A stretch of DNA of 64,000 bases from Streptomyces sp. NBC_00457 (GCF_036014015.1 NZ_CP107905.1:2728001-2792000), one strand, 5' to 3'. Counted from the first letter of the stretch, positions 8,638 to 19,952 are shown. Notes: generated by a model from the sequence alone, not told the origin. Made by a program: numbers and translations.

Positions 8638-9630
8638 GTGTCCAACGTCCGCCGTACCGATGCGGTACTCCTCCTTGTCGCGCTCGTCTGGGGTTCCAGC
8701 TATCTGTCCGCCCAGACGGCCACTGCCGCGCTCCCCGTCCTTCTCGTGCTGTTCGCCCGCTACGCCCTGTCCGCCGTCGCCTGTCTCGGCCTGGTCGCCT
8801 CCTGGCGCGGGTCACGCCGGTGGACGCGTGACGAGCTGCGGGCCGGCGTGCCCCTGGGGGTGACGCAGGCCGCGGTCCTGGGTGTGGAGACGTACGGCGT
8901 CGCGCACACCAGCGCCGCCAACGCCGGCCTCATCATCAGCCTGACCATCGTCCTCACCCCGCTCCTCGACCGCGGCGGCCACCGCGGCGCACTGCCTGTC
9001 TCCTTCTTCGCCGCGACCGGTGTCTGTGTCCTGGCCGTCGGTCTGCTCATGTCCGGCAACGGCTTCCACGCGCTCCGCCTCGGCGACCTGCTGATGCTCG
9101 GCGCCGCGCTGATCCGGGCCGGGCATGTCGCCCTCGTCGGCCGCTTCACTACCGGGCGGGCGATCCGTCCCCTGCACCTGACGACCGTGCAGACGCTCGT
9201 CGGCACGGCCCTGTTCCTGCCGGCCGCGGCCCTGGACCTGCCGACGCTGGTCCGTGCGGACCCGGCGACCTGGGCCCAGCTCGTCTATCTCGCCCTGTTC
9301 TGCAGCGTGTTCGCCTTCCTCGCGCAGACCTGGGCCGTGCAGCGCACCTCCGCCAGCCGGGCCAGCCTGCTGCTGGGCACCGAGCCGGTGTGGGCGGTCG
9401 CGGTGGGCGTGGCGCTAGGCGGTGAACACCTCACCCCGCTCACCGGCCTCGGGGCGGCCCTGATGCTCGCCGGCACCTACTGGGGGCAGGCCGTGGAACG
9501 GGCCCACCGAAGCGCACAAGAACCCCGGCTCCTCTCCGCCCCGGCCCTCGACAAGGATCGCGACAAGGACTCCGCATGCCCGAGCACGCCCACCACGACC
9601 TCCCCCACCACGACACTTACGAGCACCTGA
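8638..9630 (+). CDS. EamA/DMT-superfamily transporter
   Basis: A 330-residue transporter with ten hydrophobic segments and two EamA repeats (about residues 8-135 and 150-280). The first segment reads AVLLLVALVWGSSYLSAQTA, typical of RhaT/YdcZ-like exporters of amino acids or metabolites. I use GTG at 8638, which begins close to the first segment; an ATG 24 bases upstream is possible and neither has a good ribosome-binding site. The last 50 or so residues (rich in Asp, Lys, Thr, Ser, Pro) are not membrane sequence and overlap the next gene by 55 bases. Probable control by the divergent LysR protein. Confidence 0.88.
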   Translation: MSNVRRTDAVLLLVALVWGSSYLSAQTATAALPVLLVLFARYALSAVACLGLVASWRGSRRWTRDELRAGVPLGVTQAAVLGVETYGVAHTSAANAGLIISLTIVLTPLLDRGGHRGALPVSFFAATGVCVLAVGLLMSGNGFHALRLGDLLMLGAALIRAGHVALVGRFTTGRAIRPLHLTTVQTLVGTALFLPAAALDLPTLVRADPATWAQLVYLALFCSVFAFLAQTWAVQRTSASRASLLLGTEPVWAVAVGVALGGEHLTPLTGLGAALMLAGTYWGQAVERAHRSAQEPRLLSAPALDKDRDKDSACPSTPTTTSPTTTLTST

Positions 9631-10097
9631 CCTCCCTGCTGGACGCCTCCCACATCGACTACCGCCTGATCGACCATGAACCCGAAGGCTCAACGGAAGC
9701 CGTCTGCGCCCTGCGCGGGCACCCGGCCCACGAAGCCGCGAAGTGCATCGTGCTGCGGGTCAAGGTGGACCGCCGCACCACACGTCACGTCCTCGCGGTC
9801 GTCCCCGGCGACCGGCGGGTGGACCTGGACGCGGTCCGGGCGCTTTTCGACGCCCGCTACGTCGCCTTCAGCGACCCGGAGACCGCCGAGCGGCTGGCCC
9901 GTGCCGTCCCCGGCACCGTCCTGCCATTCAGCTTCGATCCCGACCTCGAACTGGTCGCCGATCCGGACGTCGTGGCGCAGCCGAAGATGTACTTCAACGC
10001 GGCCCGGCTCGACCGCTCGCTGCTCATCTCGGGCGCCGACTACGAGCGACTGGCCAAGCCCCGCATCGAACGCATCGCAACGCCCGCACCGGCGTGA
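9576..10097 (+). CDS. YbaK/ProX-type aminoacyl-tRNA deacylase
   Basis: A 173-residue protein of the YbaK/EbsC editing-domain family, which hydrolyses mischarged aminoacyl-tRNA in trans. The conserved stretch around HEAAKCIVLRVKVDRR contains the Lys expected in this family, and the glycine-rich end segment MYFNAARLDRSLLISGADYE is also typical. Length is normal for a stand-alone deacylase. The N-terminus is His-rich (HAHHDLPHHDTYEH), which is unusual and could bind metal. It overlaps the transporter gene by 55 bases and is probably co-transcribed with it. Confidence 0.85.
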   Translation: MPEHAHHDLPHHDTYEHLTSLLDASHIDYRLIDHEPEGSTEAVCALRGHPAHEAAKCIVLRVKVDRRTTRHVLAVVPGDRRVDLDAVRALFDARYVAFSDPETAERLARAVPGTVLPFSFDPDLELVADPDVVAQPKMYFNAARLDRSLLISGADYERLAKPRIERIATPAPA

Positions 10098-10111
10098 GGG
10101 AGGGGGGCATC

Positions 10112-10145
10112 GCGACGGGGATCAAGCCCGGCGCATCCCTGTCGC
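10112..10145. terminator. Hairpin downstream of the YbaK gene
   Basis: Arms 10112-10122 and 10135-10145 form an 11-base stem containing one G-U pair, 14 bases after the deacylase stop. The rest of the gap up to 10260 shows no gene. Confidence 0.5.
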
Positions 10146-10260
10146 GGGCCGGTTCACGGCCGAACCGCCGCGCCGAACGTGACGCATGGCTTCGCCCGGT
10201 CCACCGACTCCGTCCGCCCCGCCTCTTCCACCGACACGCGGTTCGTCTCGCCCACCGGGC

Positions 10261-10998
10261 TCAGATCGCCTCGCCCGGCACTGTCTCCTCCGCCGGTTCC
10301 CGCAGTGGCCATGTCCCGTCGATCACCGCGTCTGCCTCGCCCTTGCTGCGCAGGAAGTTCTGGAAGTCGGCGGCTCTTTCGGCGTACCAGTCGATCTGGC
10401 GGCGGTGGAGTTCGGCCGGGCCGAGGGCGGCGATCTTGGGGTGGCGGGTGGCTATGGCGCAGGCCAGTTCCGCTGCGGCGAGGGCGTCGGAGGTGGCGTC
10501 GTGGGCGGAGTCGAGGGCGACGCCGTATTCGGCGCAGACCGCTTCGAGGTTGCGCTTGCCGCGGCGGTAGCGGTCGACGGACCGGTCGATGGTGTACGGG
10601 TCGATGACCGGGGCGGGGTCGACGCCGCCCAGGCGGTCACGCAGCGACGGAAGGCCATGGCGCCGCAGCTCGGCCGCCAGCAGGGTCAGGTCGAAGGCCG
10701 CGTTGTAGGCGACGACCGGAACGCCCGTCTTCCAGTACGTCGCCAGGACGTCCGCGATGGCGTTCGCGACCTGGTCGGCCGGCCTGCCCTCGGCGGTGGC
10801 GCGCTCATTGCTGATGCCGTGTACCGCCACCGCGTCCGCCGGGATCTCCACCCCGGGATCGGCCAGCCACTCCCGGCGCCCTATGGGCTGCCCGGCCCTG
10901 ACCTCGATCACGGCCCCCGTGACGATCCGCGCCTTGCGCGGGTCCGTGCCCGTCGTCTCCAGGTCGAAGCCGATCAGCAGCTCTCGGTGCCAGCCCAT
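10261..10998 (-). CDS. DEDDh 3'-5' exonuclease (DnaQ-like)
   Basis: A 245-residue protein with the three exonuclease motifs in order: FDLETTGTDP (Exo I, residues 10-19), AYNAAFDLTLL (Exo II, near residue 95) and HDATSDALAAAELA (Exo III with His and Asp, near residue 165). It resembles stand-alone DNA polymerase III epsilon-like proofreading or repair nucleases of Streptomyces. ATG at 10998 is preferred because AAGGGGGG lies about seven bases upstream; a longer frame start at 11064 adds residues not seen in the family. It acts on DNA or RNA 3' ends in the cytoplasm; the specific substrate is unknown. Confidence 0.88.
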   Translation of the reverse strand: MGWHRELLIGFDLETTGTDPRKARIVTGAVIEVRAGQPIGRREWLADPGVEIPADAVAVHGISNERATAEGRPADQVANAIADVLATYWKTGVPVVAYNAAFDLTLLAAELRRHGLPSLRDRLGGVDPAPVIDPYTIDRSVDRYRRGKRNLEAVCAEYGVALDSAHDATSDALAAAELACAIATRHPKIAALGPAELHRRQIDWYAERAADFQNFLRSKGEADAVIDGTWPLREPAEETVPGEAI

Positions 10999-11103
10999 GC
11001 CTGGCCCCCCTTCTCGGTGGTGCTTTCCCCCAGTGGTCTCCACCTTCCCATGGGCCACTGACAATCAGAGGACCGGCATTCCGCTTACCCGGTGGGGGAC
11101 TTG

Positions 11104-12342
11104 TCAGGACACCGGCCGCGAATCCGCCCAAGCCTGCTCGAACTCCTCGCGGTACGTCGGAAACAGCCCGCTCTCATCGACTTCGCCCGGCTTGACCACC
11201 TTGTTGCCGTTGCGCAGCACCAGCACCGGCGCCTCCATGCCCCGCGCCCGCCGCAGATAGGACTGCACGACGGCGATCCCGTCCGAGCCGTCGCCGTCGA
11301 CGAGGTAGGCGGTGAAGCGCGGCGTCTCGTCGTAGACCTGGATCTCGAAGGCGCCCGGGTCGCGCAGCCTGGACCGCACCCGCCGCATGTGCAGGATGTT
11401 CATCTCGACCGCGCGGCTCAACTCCCCGCGTTTGATGCCGAGTTCACGCTCGCGGCGCTTGACCGCGCTGGAGGCCGGGTTGAGGAACAGCAGCCGCACC
11501 CGGCAGCCCGTCTCGGCCAGCCGGACCAGCCGTCGCCCGGAGAAGTTCTGCACGAGCAGGTTGAGGCCGATACCGACGGCGTCGAGCCGGCGGGCGCCGC
11601 CGAAGATGTCCTCGGCGGGGAACTGCCGCAGCAGCCGCACCCGGTCGGGGTGCACGGCGACCACGTCCGCGTACCGGTCGCCGACGAGGTCCTCGACCGC
11701 GTCGACGGGCAGCCGGCGCGCGGACGGTACGTCGGTGCCCGTGCCGAGTATGTCGAGGAGGCGGGCGGAGGCCCGCTCGGCCTGGTTGAGGACCGCTTCG
11801 GACAGGGCCCGGTTGCGGGAGACGACGTTCCGGGTGACTTCCAGCTCGTCCAGGGCGAGTTCGACGTCCCGGCGCTCGTCGAAGTAGGGCTCGAAGCACG
11901 GCCAGTGCTGCACCATCAGCTCGCGCAGCTGCGGCAGGGTGAGGAAGCTGAGCACGTTGTCGTCGGCCGGGTCGAGCAAGTAGCCCTTGCGGCGGCTGAC
12001 TTCGCGTACCGCGACCGCGCGCTGCACCCACTCCTGCCCGGCGGGTCCGGCCGCGGCGACCACCCACTCGTCGCCGTGGACGGGTTCGTAGATGGGACGC
12101 AGAACAGCGGCCACGACCGCGCGCAGCCGCTGTTCGACGAGGTTCAGCCAGATGTAGGCCCGGCCGGCTCGCTGGGCGCGTGTACGTACCTCGCGCCAGG
12201 CCTCGGCGTCCCAGTCCAGCTCCGGTCCGATGGAGCCCGTGTCCATCGGACGGGCCAAGGACACCGTGCCGGGCGGGGCGTCTGTGGAGTTCCCCTCGTG
12301 ACCCTCGTCACCAGGGGGCAGCTCCAGCCCTCCCGAGCCCAC
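11104..12342 (-). CDS. SAV2148-family HEPN-domain protein
   Basis: A 412-residue protein matching in my memory the conserved Streptomyces family named after SAV2148, annotated as having a HEPN domain. The helical N-terminal half contains the segment GRAYIWLNLVEQRLRAVVAA and a possible HEPN R-x5-H pattern in RELMVQH. The C-terminal half, with CRVRLLFLNPASSAVKRRE and the DETPRFTAYLVDGDGSDGI segment, resembles a phospholipase D/DUF-like alpha/beta domain. GTG at 12342 is preferred since GGAAGG lies eleven bases upstream; TTG at 12384 is possible. HEPN domains often act as RNases or in nucleotide-linked stress responses; the role of this family is not established. Confidence 0.8.
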   Translation of the reverse strand: MGSGGLELPPGDEGHEGNSTDAPPGTVSLARPMDTGSIGPELDWDAEAWREVRTRAQRAGRAYIWLNLVEQRLRAVVAAVLRPIYEPVHGDEWVVAAAGPAGQEWVQRAVAVREVSRRKGYLLDPADDNVLSFLTLPQLRELMVQHWPCFEPYFDERRDVELALDELEVTRNVVSRNRALSEAVLNQAERASARLLDILGTGTDVPSARRLPVDAVEDLVGDRYADVVAVHPDRVRLLRQFPAEDIFGGARRLDAVGIGLNLLVQNFSGRRLVRLAETGCRVRLLFLNPASSAVKRRERELGIKRGELSRAVEMNILHMRRVRSRLRDPGAFEIQVYDETPRFTAYLVDGDGSDGIAVVQSYLRRARGMEAPVLVLRNGNKVVKPGEVDESGLFPTYREEFEQAWADSRPVS

Positions 12343-12444
12343 CCGCGCACCGCCTTCCGCTCCCCCGAGCACTCCCCGTGTCAACGATCAAGGAAGGGTA
12401 CTCCGGGAGCGGCCCGAGGTGCAGCCGGATGGACGGACCGTTTC

Positions 12445-13767
12445 TCAACTACCGTCCATGGGATTGCCGTTCTGATCGGCCAGCTCAGCCGGAGTGAGCG
12501 GATTCATGGCGGTGACATCGCGCGGGGCGATGGAGAATCCCTGCCAGTGGACCGGCATGGGCTGCTGGTCCTCGTCCCGGGCTATGTGGTGGAAGCCCAC
12601 ATTGACCCAGGCCACGGGGTGCTTGAGGGTCTGTCCGCCGACCCACTTGTCGACGGACTTGGGGTGGGAGCCGGCACAGCCCGGGTTGTTGCTGGCGAAG
12701 AGCTCGCACTTGTTGTACTGGGTGAAGTAGATGTCGTGCTTGGTGAAACTGCGGCCCGGGTACTTGGTGCTCGGGCCGGGGACGAACTCGTACGAGCGCG
12801 CGTGGCCGTCCTTGTTCTTGCCGGTCGCGCTGACCATCCGCCACCAGCGGTAGCCCTTGGCGTCGCCCGCGAGTTCCTTGGTGACCTTGGTGCTGGTGGT
12901 CTTGGTCGTCGGGGCGAACTGCTGGCCGCGAGGCGGGGAGACGGTCGAGTCGTACTGCTCGACCCGGTTCTTGGTGGAGCCGTCGAGGGCGAAGTCGAGC
13001 CGCCAGAAGGCGTTGTGGCTGTGGCTGGTGGCCTTGGCCTTGGGCCCCTTGCCGATCGGCCAGCCGCGTCCGTCGCCCGCGTCGTAGTCGACCGGGGAGA
13101 GGCTGCCGGTCGCGCCGACGTTCATGTTGATCGTGCCGTCGTCCTGGAAGCGCCATTCGGTCATGTACTCGTACCAGCCGACCTGGTTGACCGTGTAGAC
13201 GAGCAGGTCCTTGCCCTGGGCCTGGAAGACCTTGTTCGCGGTGTCGCCCTGCATCCGGTAGGCGTGGCCCCGCGCGCGGGTGGTGGTGCACAGGCCCTTG
13301 ACGTTCGGGTTCTCGCCCTCGTGCGGGTCCGGGACCTTGACGGTCTTGATGGTGCCGCCGGGGCATTCGCCGGGCGCAAGCGGCATCAGGTCCTTGGCGA
13401 AGTCCTGGCCCGTCAGGTCGTCGTACTCCGCGTTTCCGTCGTCGTACGGGACGTGGATCTGGCCGAGCCGGCCGCTGTTGAGCACCTTGATCGGCTTGGC
13501 CTCGCCCTTGGGCTGGTAGGAGATGTCGTCCAGGACGAGGCCGGCCTTGCTGTGGTAGCTCCAGCACATCCGCCAGGTGGTGCCGCCGGTGAGCTTCTGC
13601 TCGATGCGGTAGGCGGCGCTGCAGTCGGCGGCGGCCGCGGCGGCGGTCTTGGGCTGGGCGGCGGCCGGTCCGGTCCCGGTCGTCAGACCGGTGGCCAGCG
13701 CGGCCACGGCGACACCGAGGGCCGCCGTCCGGCGGTGGGCACGGCTGATTCTGTTCTGCACGCGCAT
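12445..13767 (-). CDS. Secreted copper amine oxidase homologue with altered TPQ motif
   Basis: A 440-residue protein with a signal peptide (cleavage near AAAQP, residue 38) and the C-terminal catalytic domain of copper amine oxidases, lacking the usual N2/N3 domains. Copper ligands are present: HSH at 249-251 in SHSHNAFWRLDFALDG and a His at 393/394 in GFHHIARDEDQQPMP. The cofactor tyrosine aligns with Tyr199 in QVGWYEYMTEW, but the family consensus Asn-Tyr-Asp/Glu is Trp-Tyr-Glu here. Six Cys may form disulfides. It follows the exported protein at 13823 by 55 bases in the same operon. Oxidative deamination of primary amines outside the cell is the family role; whether this one makes TPQ is open. 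Confidence 0.8.
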   Translation of the reverse strand: MRVQNRISRAHRRTAALGVAVAALATGLTTGTGPAAAQPKTAAAAAADCSAAYRIEQKLTGGTTWRMCWSYHSKAGLVLDDISYQPKGEAKPIKVLNSGRLGQIHVPYDDGNAEYDDLTGQDFAKDLMPLAPGECPGGTIKTVKVPDPHEGENPNVKGLCTTTRARGHAYRMQGDTANKVFQAQGKDLLVYTVNQVGWYEYMTEWRFQDDGTINMNVGATGSLSPVDYDAGDGRGWPIGKGPKAKATSHSHNAFWRLDFALDGSTKNRVEQYDSTVSPPRGQQFAPTTKTTSTKVTKELAGDAKGYRWWRMVSATGKNKDGHARSYEFVPGPSTKYPGRSFTKHDIYFTQYNKCELFASNNPGCAGSHPKSVDKWVGGQTLKHPVAWVNVGFHHIARDEDQQPMPVHWQGFSIAPRDVTAMNPLTPAELADQNGNPMDGS

Positions 13768-13822
13768 GAAGAAGTGACTCCCTGCAGGAGGTGCGGGTTG
13801 GAAAAGTGGACGGAGGGTCGGC

Positions 13823-14635
13823 TCAGCCGTCGAGGTCGGCGACCTTGCGGGCACTCAGGTCGATCACCAGGGACATGGTGTCGATCCACGACCCGTTCTT
13901 GACCTTCGTGAACAGCCGTACGCAGCGGTGCTCGCCGCACTTGTCCAGTACGGCGGGCTGGGCGCCCGGCGAGGCCCGGTAGATGCCTCCGCTCAGCCGC
14001 AGCTGGTCCGGTGAGGTGAGTTCCTTGCCGGTCGCGTCCTTGTAGTCCGCCTTGAGGTCCGCGCCCAGCGGATCGGCGATCAGCAGGCTCGCCGCCTCGA
14101 TGCTCTCGGCCCGGCTGGGCGGCGGCTGGACGCCCTGCCGGCTGGTGGTCTCCACGACCTTGCCGGTGTCGAGGTCGACGGTCCTGGTGACGAGGGCGTC
14201 GTCCCGGTAGTCGTAGAACGTCACGTCGGCACGCCGGGGCCCGTCCGCGCCGGCGCCGGAGTCGGCCTCCGGCTCGGCCAGGTCGATGCTCACGCGCTGC
14301 GGTCCGCGTTCGCCCTCGACGTCCTCGCTTGCGTTGAGCAACTGCCGGTTGACCGCGAGCTGTTCGGCCCGCTTCATCTCGTCGTCGGTCAGCGGGTCAT
14401 TGCCCTTGCCTTTCTCGCCCTCGGCCGGGGCCTCCTCGACGACACCGGGTGCGACGGCCTCGCCCTGCCCCGGTACCGCCTGCTGTCCGGCCCCGCCGGC
14501 CGCCTGCCGGCCATCCGTTTCGTCGGCCCCCGCCGACCCCGGAAGGGTGACGGCGACCATCACGGCGGTCGAGGCCACCGCGATGGCGGCCCCGGCCACC
14601 ACCTTGCCCAGATGACGGTGCACTGCGTTGCGCAC
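13823..14635 (-). CDS. Exported protein of unknown function, partner of the amine oxidase
   Basis: A 270-residue protein with a signal sequence or N-terminal anchor at residues 10-35 (GKVVAGAAIAVASTAVMVAV), a Gly/Ala/Glu/Gln-rich linker, and a C-terminal domain of about 150 residues with conserved-looking segments DVTFYDYRDDALVTRTVDLD and the Cys pair in DKCGEHRCVRLF. The N2/N3-like role (a separate chain standing in for the amine oxidase's missing N-terminal domains) is plausible: the linker is followed by a PQRVSIDL...TVDLDTGKVV pattern reminiscent of amine oxidase small domains, but this is an inference. GTG at 14635 has GGGGG ten bases upstream. It is the first gene of the operon. Confidence 0.78.
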   Translation of the reverse strand: MRNAVHRHLGKVVAGAAIAVASTAVMVAVTLPGSAGADETDGRQAAGGAGQQAVPGQGEAVAPGVVEEAPAEGEKGKGNDPLTDDEMKRAEQLAVNRQLLNASEDVEGERGPQRVSIDLAEPEADSGAGADGPRRADVTFYDYRDDALVTRTVDLDTGKVVETTSRQGVQPPPSRAESIEAASLLIADPLGADLKADYKDATGKELTSPDQLRLSGGIYRASPGAQPAVLDKCGEHRCVRLFTKVKNGSWIDTMSLVIDLSARKVADLDG

Positions 14636-14692
14636 GTTGTTGCCCCCTACTCCCCCGACATCCCTGGGAGTACCTGTTGCCCCACTGGTTCG

Positions 14693-14708
14693 GCATACGT
14701 GTGTATGC
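14693..14708. promoter_or_regulatory. Inverted repeat between divergent glgX and exported-protein genes
   Basis: GCATAC-GTGT-GTATGC, flanked on both sides by CACTGGT in direct orientation, lies in the 183-base divergent gap. The position suits a regulator binding site; no factor can be named. Confidence 0.4.
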
Positions 14709-14818
14709 ACTGGTCGTGAGGTAAGAGGGACGTAAGTCATAGGAGGTTCCCTCACTTTCGGGGAGACTCGGGGCCAAGGCGCCCCCAGCGGCGAGGCACA
14801 CCTGAAAGAGTCGTATCC

Positions 14819-16936
<2,118 letters not shown>

Positions 16937-17000
16937 GGGGACGGACTCGTCCAGGGGAGTCGATGACACGAAAGGGTGCAGGGCGGGTACGTAGGTTTCC

Positions 17001-19349
17001 ATGACACCTGAGCGTCCTGAGCCGGTGGTGCCGACGGCCACCTACCGGCTGCAGCTGCAGCCCGACTTTCCGTTCGAGGCCGCCGCGACCGCCGTGCCGT
17101 ACCTGGCGTCGCTCGGCGTCTCGCATCTGCACCTGTCCCCCGTCCTGGAGGCCGTCCCGGGCTCCGCGCACGGCTACGACGTCGTGGACCACGCGCGCGT
17201 GCGCGGCGAGCTGGGCGGCGAGGAAGGGCTGCGGCGGCTGGCGCGCACCGCGCGGGAGCACGGTCTCGGTCTGATCGCCGACATCGTCCCCAACCACATG
17301 GCGATGGCCCCGCGCCACAACCGCGCCCTGTGGGAGGTGCTCCGGGAGGGCCCGAAGTCACCGTACGCGCGCTGGTTCGACATCGACTGGGAGGCGCAGG
17401 GCGGTCGGCTGCTGCTGCCGGTGCTCGGACATCCCGTCGGGGCGGAGATGGACGCGCTGGCGGTCGACGGCGACGTCCTGCGCTACTACGACCACGAGTT
17501 CCCGTTGCGTGAGGGCACCGAGGAGCTGCCGCTGCCTCAGCTCCTGGACGCGCAGTGGTATCGCCCGGTGTGGTGGCGGCTTGCGCGTACGGAGCTGAAC
17601 TACCGGCGGTTCTTCAGCATCTCGGAGCTCATCGGGGTGCGGGTGGAGGACCCGGAGGTCTTCGAGGCCACGCACGCCAAGATCCTGCAGCTGCTGCACG
17701 AGGGCGTGTTCGACGGGCTGCGGATCGACCACCCCGACGGACTCGCCGACCCGGACGCGTATCTGCGGCGCCTCCACGAGGCCACCGGCGGCCGCTGGAC
17801 GGTCGTCGAGAAGATCCTGTCGGACGGTGAGCACCTGCCGGCGTCCTGGCCGGTTGCGGGCACCACCGGATACGACGCCCTGCGGCACGTGGACGGCCTC
17901 TTCACGGATCCGGCGGGGTACGGGGAACTCCTCGGCCAGTACCGGCGTTTCGCGGCCCCTCAGACCGACCGTGGCGGGCAGTGGGAGGCGACCGTACGGC
18001 GGGCGGCGTACAAGGTGCTCACGCATGAGCTGGCCGCCGAGGTCGAACGGCTGACCCGGGTCGCGAGCCGCCTGTGCGACACGTCGCCGGACCCCGTGCT
18101 GCGCGACCGGGCTCCTTGGGCGCTGCGCACCGCCCTGCAGGAGCTCCTGGTCCGTCTGGAGGTCTACCGGCCCTACGAGTCCGGGGACGCCGCCGCGGTC
18201 GTCACCGAGGAGGCCGCGGCCGAGTCCCGACAGGCCTTCGTCGTCCCCGAGGAGGCCGGCGCCGTCGACGTCGTACGCGATCTGGTGCTCGGGCGGGCCG
18301 GTGACGGGCCCGGCCACGCGGAGTTCCGGGCCCGGTTCGCCCAGACCGCGTCCGCGCTGCGCGCCAAGTCCGTGGAGGACACCGCGTTCTACCGCTATGT
18401 GCCGCTGCTGTCGGCCACCGAGGTGGGTGGAAACCCGGGCAGCCCGGCGGTGTCTGCGGAGGACTTCCACGCGTACTGCGCGCGCGTGCAGCGCGACTGG
18501 CCGGCCACCGGGACCGTCGCCTCGACGCACGACACCAAGCGCAGCGCCGATGTACGGGCCGCGCTGGCCGTGCTCACCGAGTCTCCGCAGCGCTGGGCGG
18601 ACGTCCTGGCCGAGGTGACCCGCACCGGCGAGGGCGTCCCGGACGCACAGCTGGCGTGGGCGGCCTGGCAGACCGTGTTCGGGCTCGGCACGGCGGACGC
18701 GGACCGGGTGCAGGGGGCGCTGCTGAAGCATGTGCGGGAGGCCGGGCTGTACACGAGCTGGACGGAACAGGAGCCCCCGTACGAGGACGCGGTGGCCGCG
18801 TTCGTCGCGGCGGGGCCGTGCGGGGCTCCGGGCGGACACGTGACCGACTTCCGCGCCACCCTGGAGCCCCACATCCGGGCGAACGTGCTGGGCACCGCCC
18901 TGGTCCAGCTGACGATGCCGGGCGTGCCCGATCTCTACCAGGGCACGGAGGCCGAGTACCGGGCGCTGGTGGACCCGGACAACCGGCGGCCCGTGTCCTT
19001 CCCTCCGGAGCACCCCGGCGACAAGGGCGCGGTGACCGCGGCGGCCCTGCGGCTGCGCAGGCGACGCGCCGACGTCTTCGGTGACTCGGCGACGTACGCG
19101 CCGCTGGCCGCGGAGGGTCCGGGCGCCGCGCACTGTGTGGCGTTCGTGCGGTCGGGTGAGGTGGTGACCGCCGTGACGCGGCTGTCCCTGCGCCTCGCCG
19201 AGGCGGGCGGCTGGCGCGACACGCTGCTGCCGCTGCCGCCGGGGCGGTGGGCCGATGTGCTGGCTCCGGAGCGTGAGTTCACCGGGCACGCACGCGCGGA
19301 CGAGCTGTTCGAGCGGCTGCCGGTGGCGCTGCTGGAGCGCGTGGGCTGA
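17001..19349 (+). CDS. treY: Malto-oligosyltrehalose synthase
   Basis: A 782-residue GH13 enzyme of the expected length. It starts with PTATYRLQLQPDFPF, the near-invariant TreY opening, followed by YLASLGVSHLHLSP. Catalytic regions include DIVPNHM, GLRIDHPDGLADP (nucleophile Asp) and VEKIL (acid/base Glu), and the C-terminal VPDLYQGTE motif. It isomerises the reducing-end alpha-1,4 bond of maltodextrins to alpha-1,1, making maltooligosyl trehalose in the cytoplasm. It follows glgX and is separated from its partner treZ by four peptidase and FHA genes, an unusual split. Confidence 0.95.
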   Translation: MTPERPEPVVPTATYRLQLQPDFPFEAAATAVPYLASLGVSHLHLSPVLEAVPGSAHGYDVVDHARVRGELGGEEGLRRLARTAREHGLGLIADIVPNHMAMAPRHNRALWEVLREGPKSPYARWFDIDWEAQGGRLLLPVLGHPVGAEMDALAVDGDVLRYYDHEFPLREGTEELPLPQLLDAQWYRPVWWRLARTELNYRRFFSISELIGVRVEDPEVFEATHAKILQLLHEGVFDGLRIDHPDGLADPDAYLRRLHEATGGRWTVVEKILSDGEHLPASWPVAGTTGYDALRHVDGLFTDPAGYGELLGQYRRFAAPQTDRGGQWEATVRRAAYKVLTHELAAEVERLTRVASRLCDTSPDPVLRDRAPWALRTALQELLVRLEVYRPYESGDAAAVVTEEAAAESRQAFVVPEEAGAVDVVRDLVLGRAGDGPGHAEFRARFAQTASALRAKSVEDTAFYRYVPLLSATEVGGNPGSPAVSAEDFHAYCARVQRDWPATGTVASTHDTKRSADVRAALAVLTESPQRWADVLAEVTRTGEGVPDAQLAWAAWQTVFGLGTADADRVQGALLKHVREAGLYTSWTEQEPPYEDAVAAFVAAGPCGAPGGHVTDFRATLEPHIRANVLGTALVQLTMPGVPDLYQGTEAEYRALVDPDNRRPVSFPPEHPGDKGAVTAAALRLRRRRADVFGDSATYAPLAAEGPGAAHCVAFVRSGEVVTAVTRLSLRLAEAGGWRDTLLPLPPGRWADVLAPEREFTGHARADELFERLPVALLERVG

Positions 19350-19358
19350 GCGCTCCGC

Positions 19359-19530
19359 GGGCTGTGTCGATATGCGGCTCCGCCGCGGGGCGGCGATGGG
19401 CCGTCGATCGCCTGCGGGCCCGTCGTGGCTGGGCGCTCCCCCACTCTCGAACTCGCTCGAGCGGGGGGACCCCCATCGCGGCGGAGCCGCATATCGGCAC
19501 AGCCCCGCGCCCCTTCGGGGCGCTGCCGAA
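19359..19530. repeat. Composite intergenic repeat with 29-base inverted arms
   Basis: Arms at 19359-19387 and 19477-19505 match at 28 of 29 positions and enclose an 89-base loop with a C-rich/G-rich segment around CTCGAGCGGGGGGACCCCCA. A short hairpin CGCCCC-TTC-GGGGCG follows at about 19510. The right arm recurs at about 41953-41985 before the cprB stop. The rest of the treY-M14 gap (19531-19904) contains no convincing gene or RNA signature. The hairpins may terminate treY transcription. Confidence 0.8.
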
Positions 19531-19952
19531 CCGCAGCCGACTTCGCGAGAGCCGCTTGGCGCGGCTCGACGGGGGAAAGCCCGCGAGCCCTGGACGAGTC
19601 GCCCCTGGAGGGGCGCGCGCGTCGGTCGTCCACGCCGTGGTGCACGCCGTACGAGCGGGGAGCTGGTGGTCCGTGCCCGGCGCACGGATGGATGCCGTAC
19701 CCAAGCGGCCACCTTGCCCGTCCAGCGGCAGCCGCATACACCCATTCGGGTGAATTCGAGGCGAGCGCGGAGGGCGCCGGGACCTACGCATCTGCACCGC
19801 ACGGGAACCGGCAACCCGGCAGGCACCAACGGCCTTTCCGGGTGCCGGTCAATGCATCCGGGCGCCCCCTGGAGCCTCCCCCGCCACCGCCTTGACACTG
19901 CACGGTGACCGTGGGGTACTGCGGATTGCGAAGCCGGGCGGATGTGACGGGG

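Noticed and set aside
10179..10607. Plus-strand frame opposite the exonuclease
   Set aside because: Arg/Gly-rich shadow of a gene with intact catalytic motifs; no ribosome-binding site.
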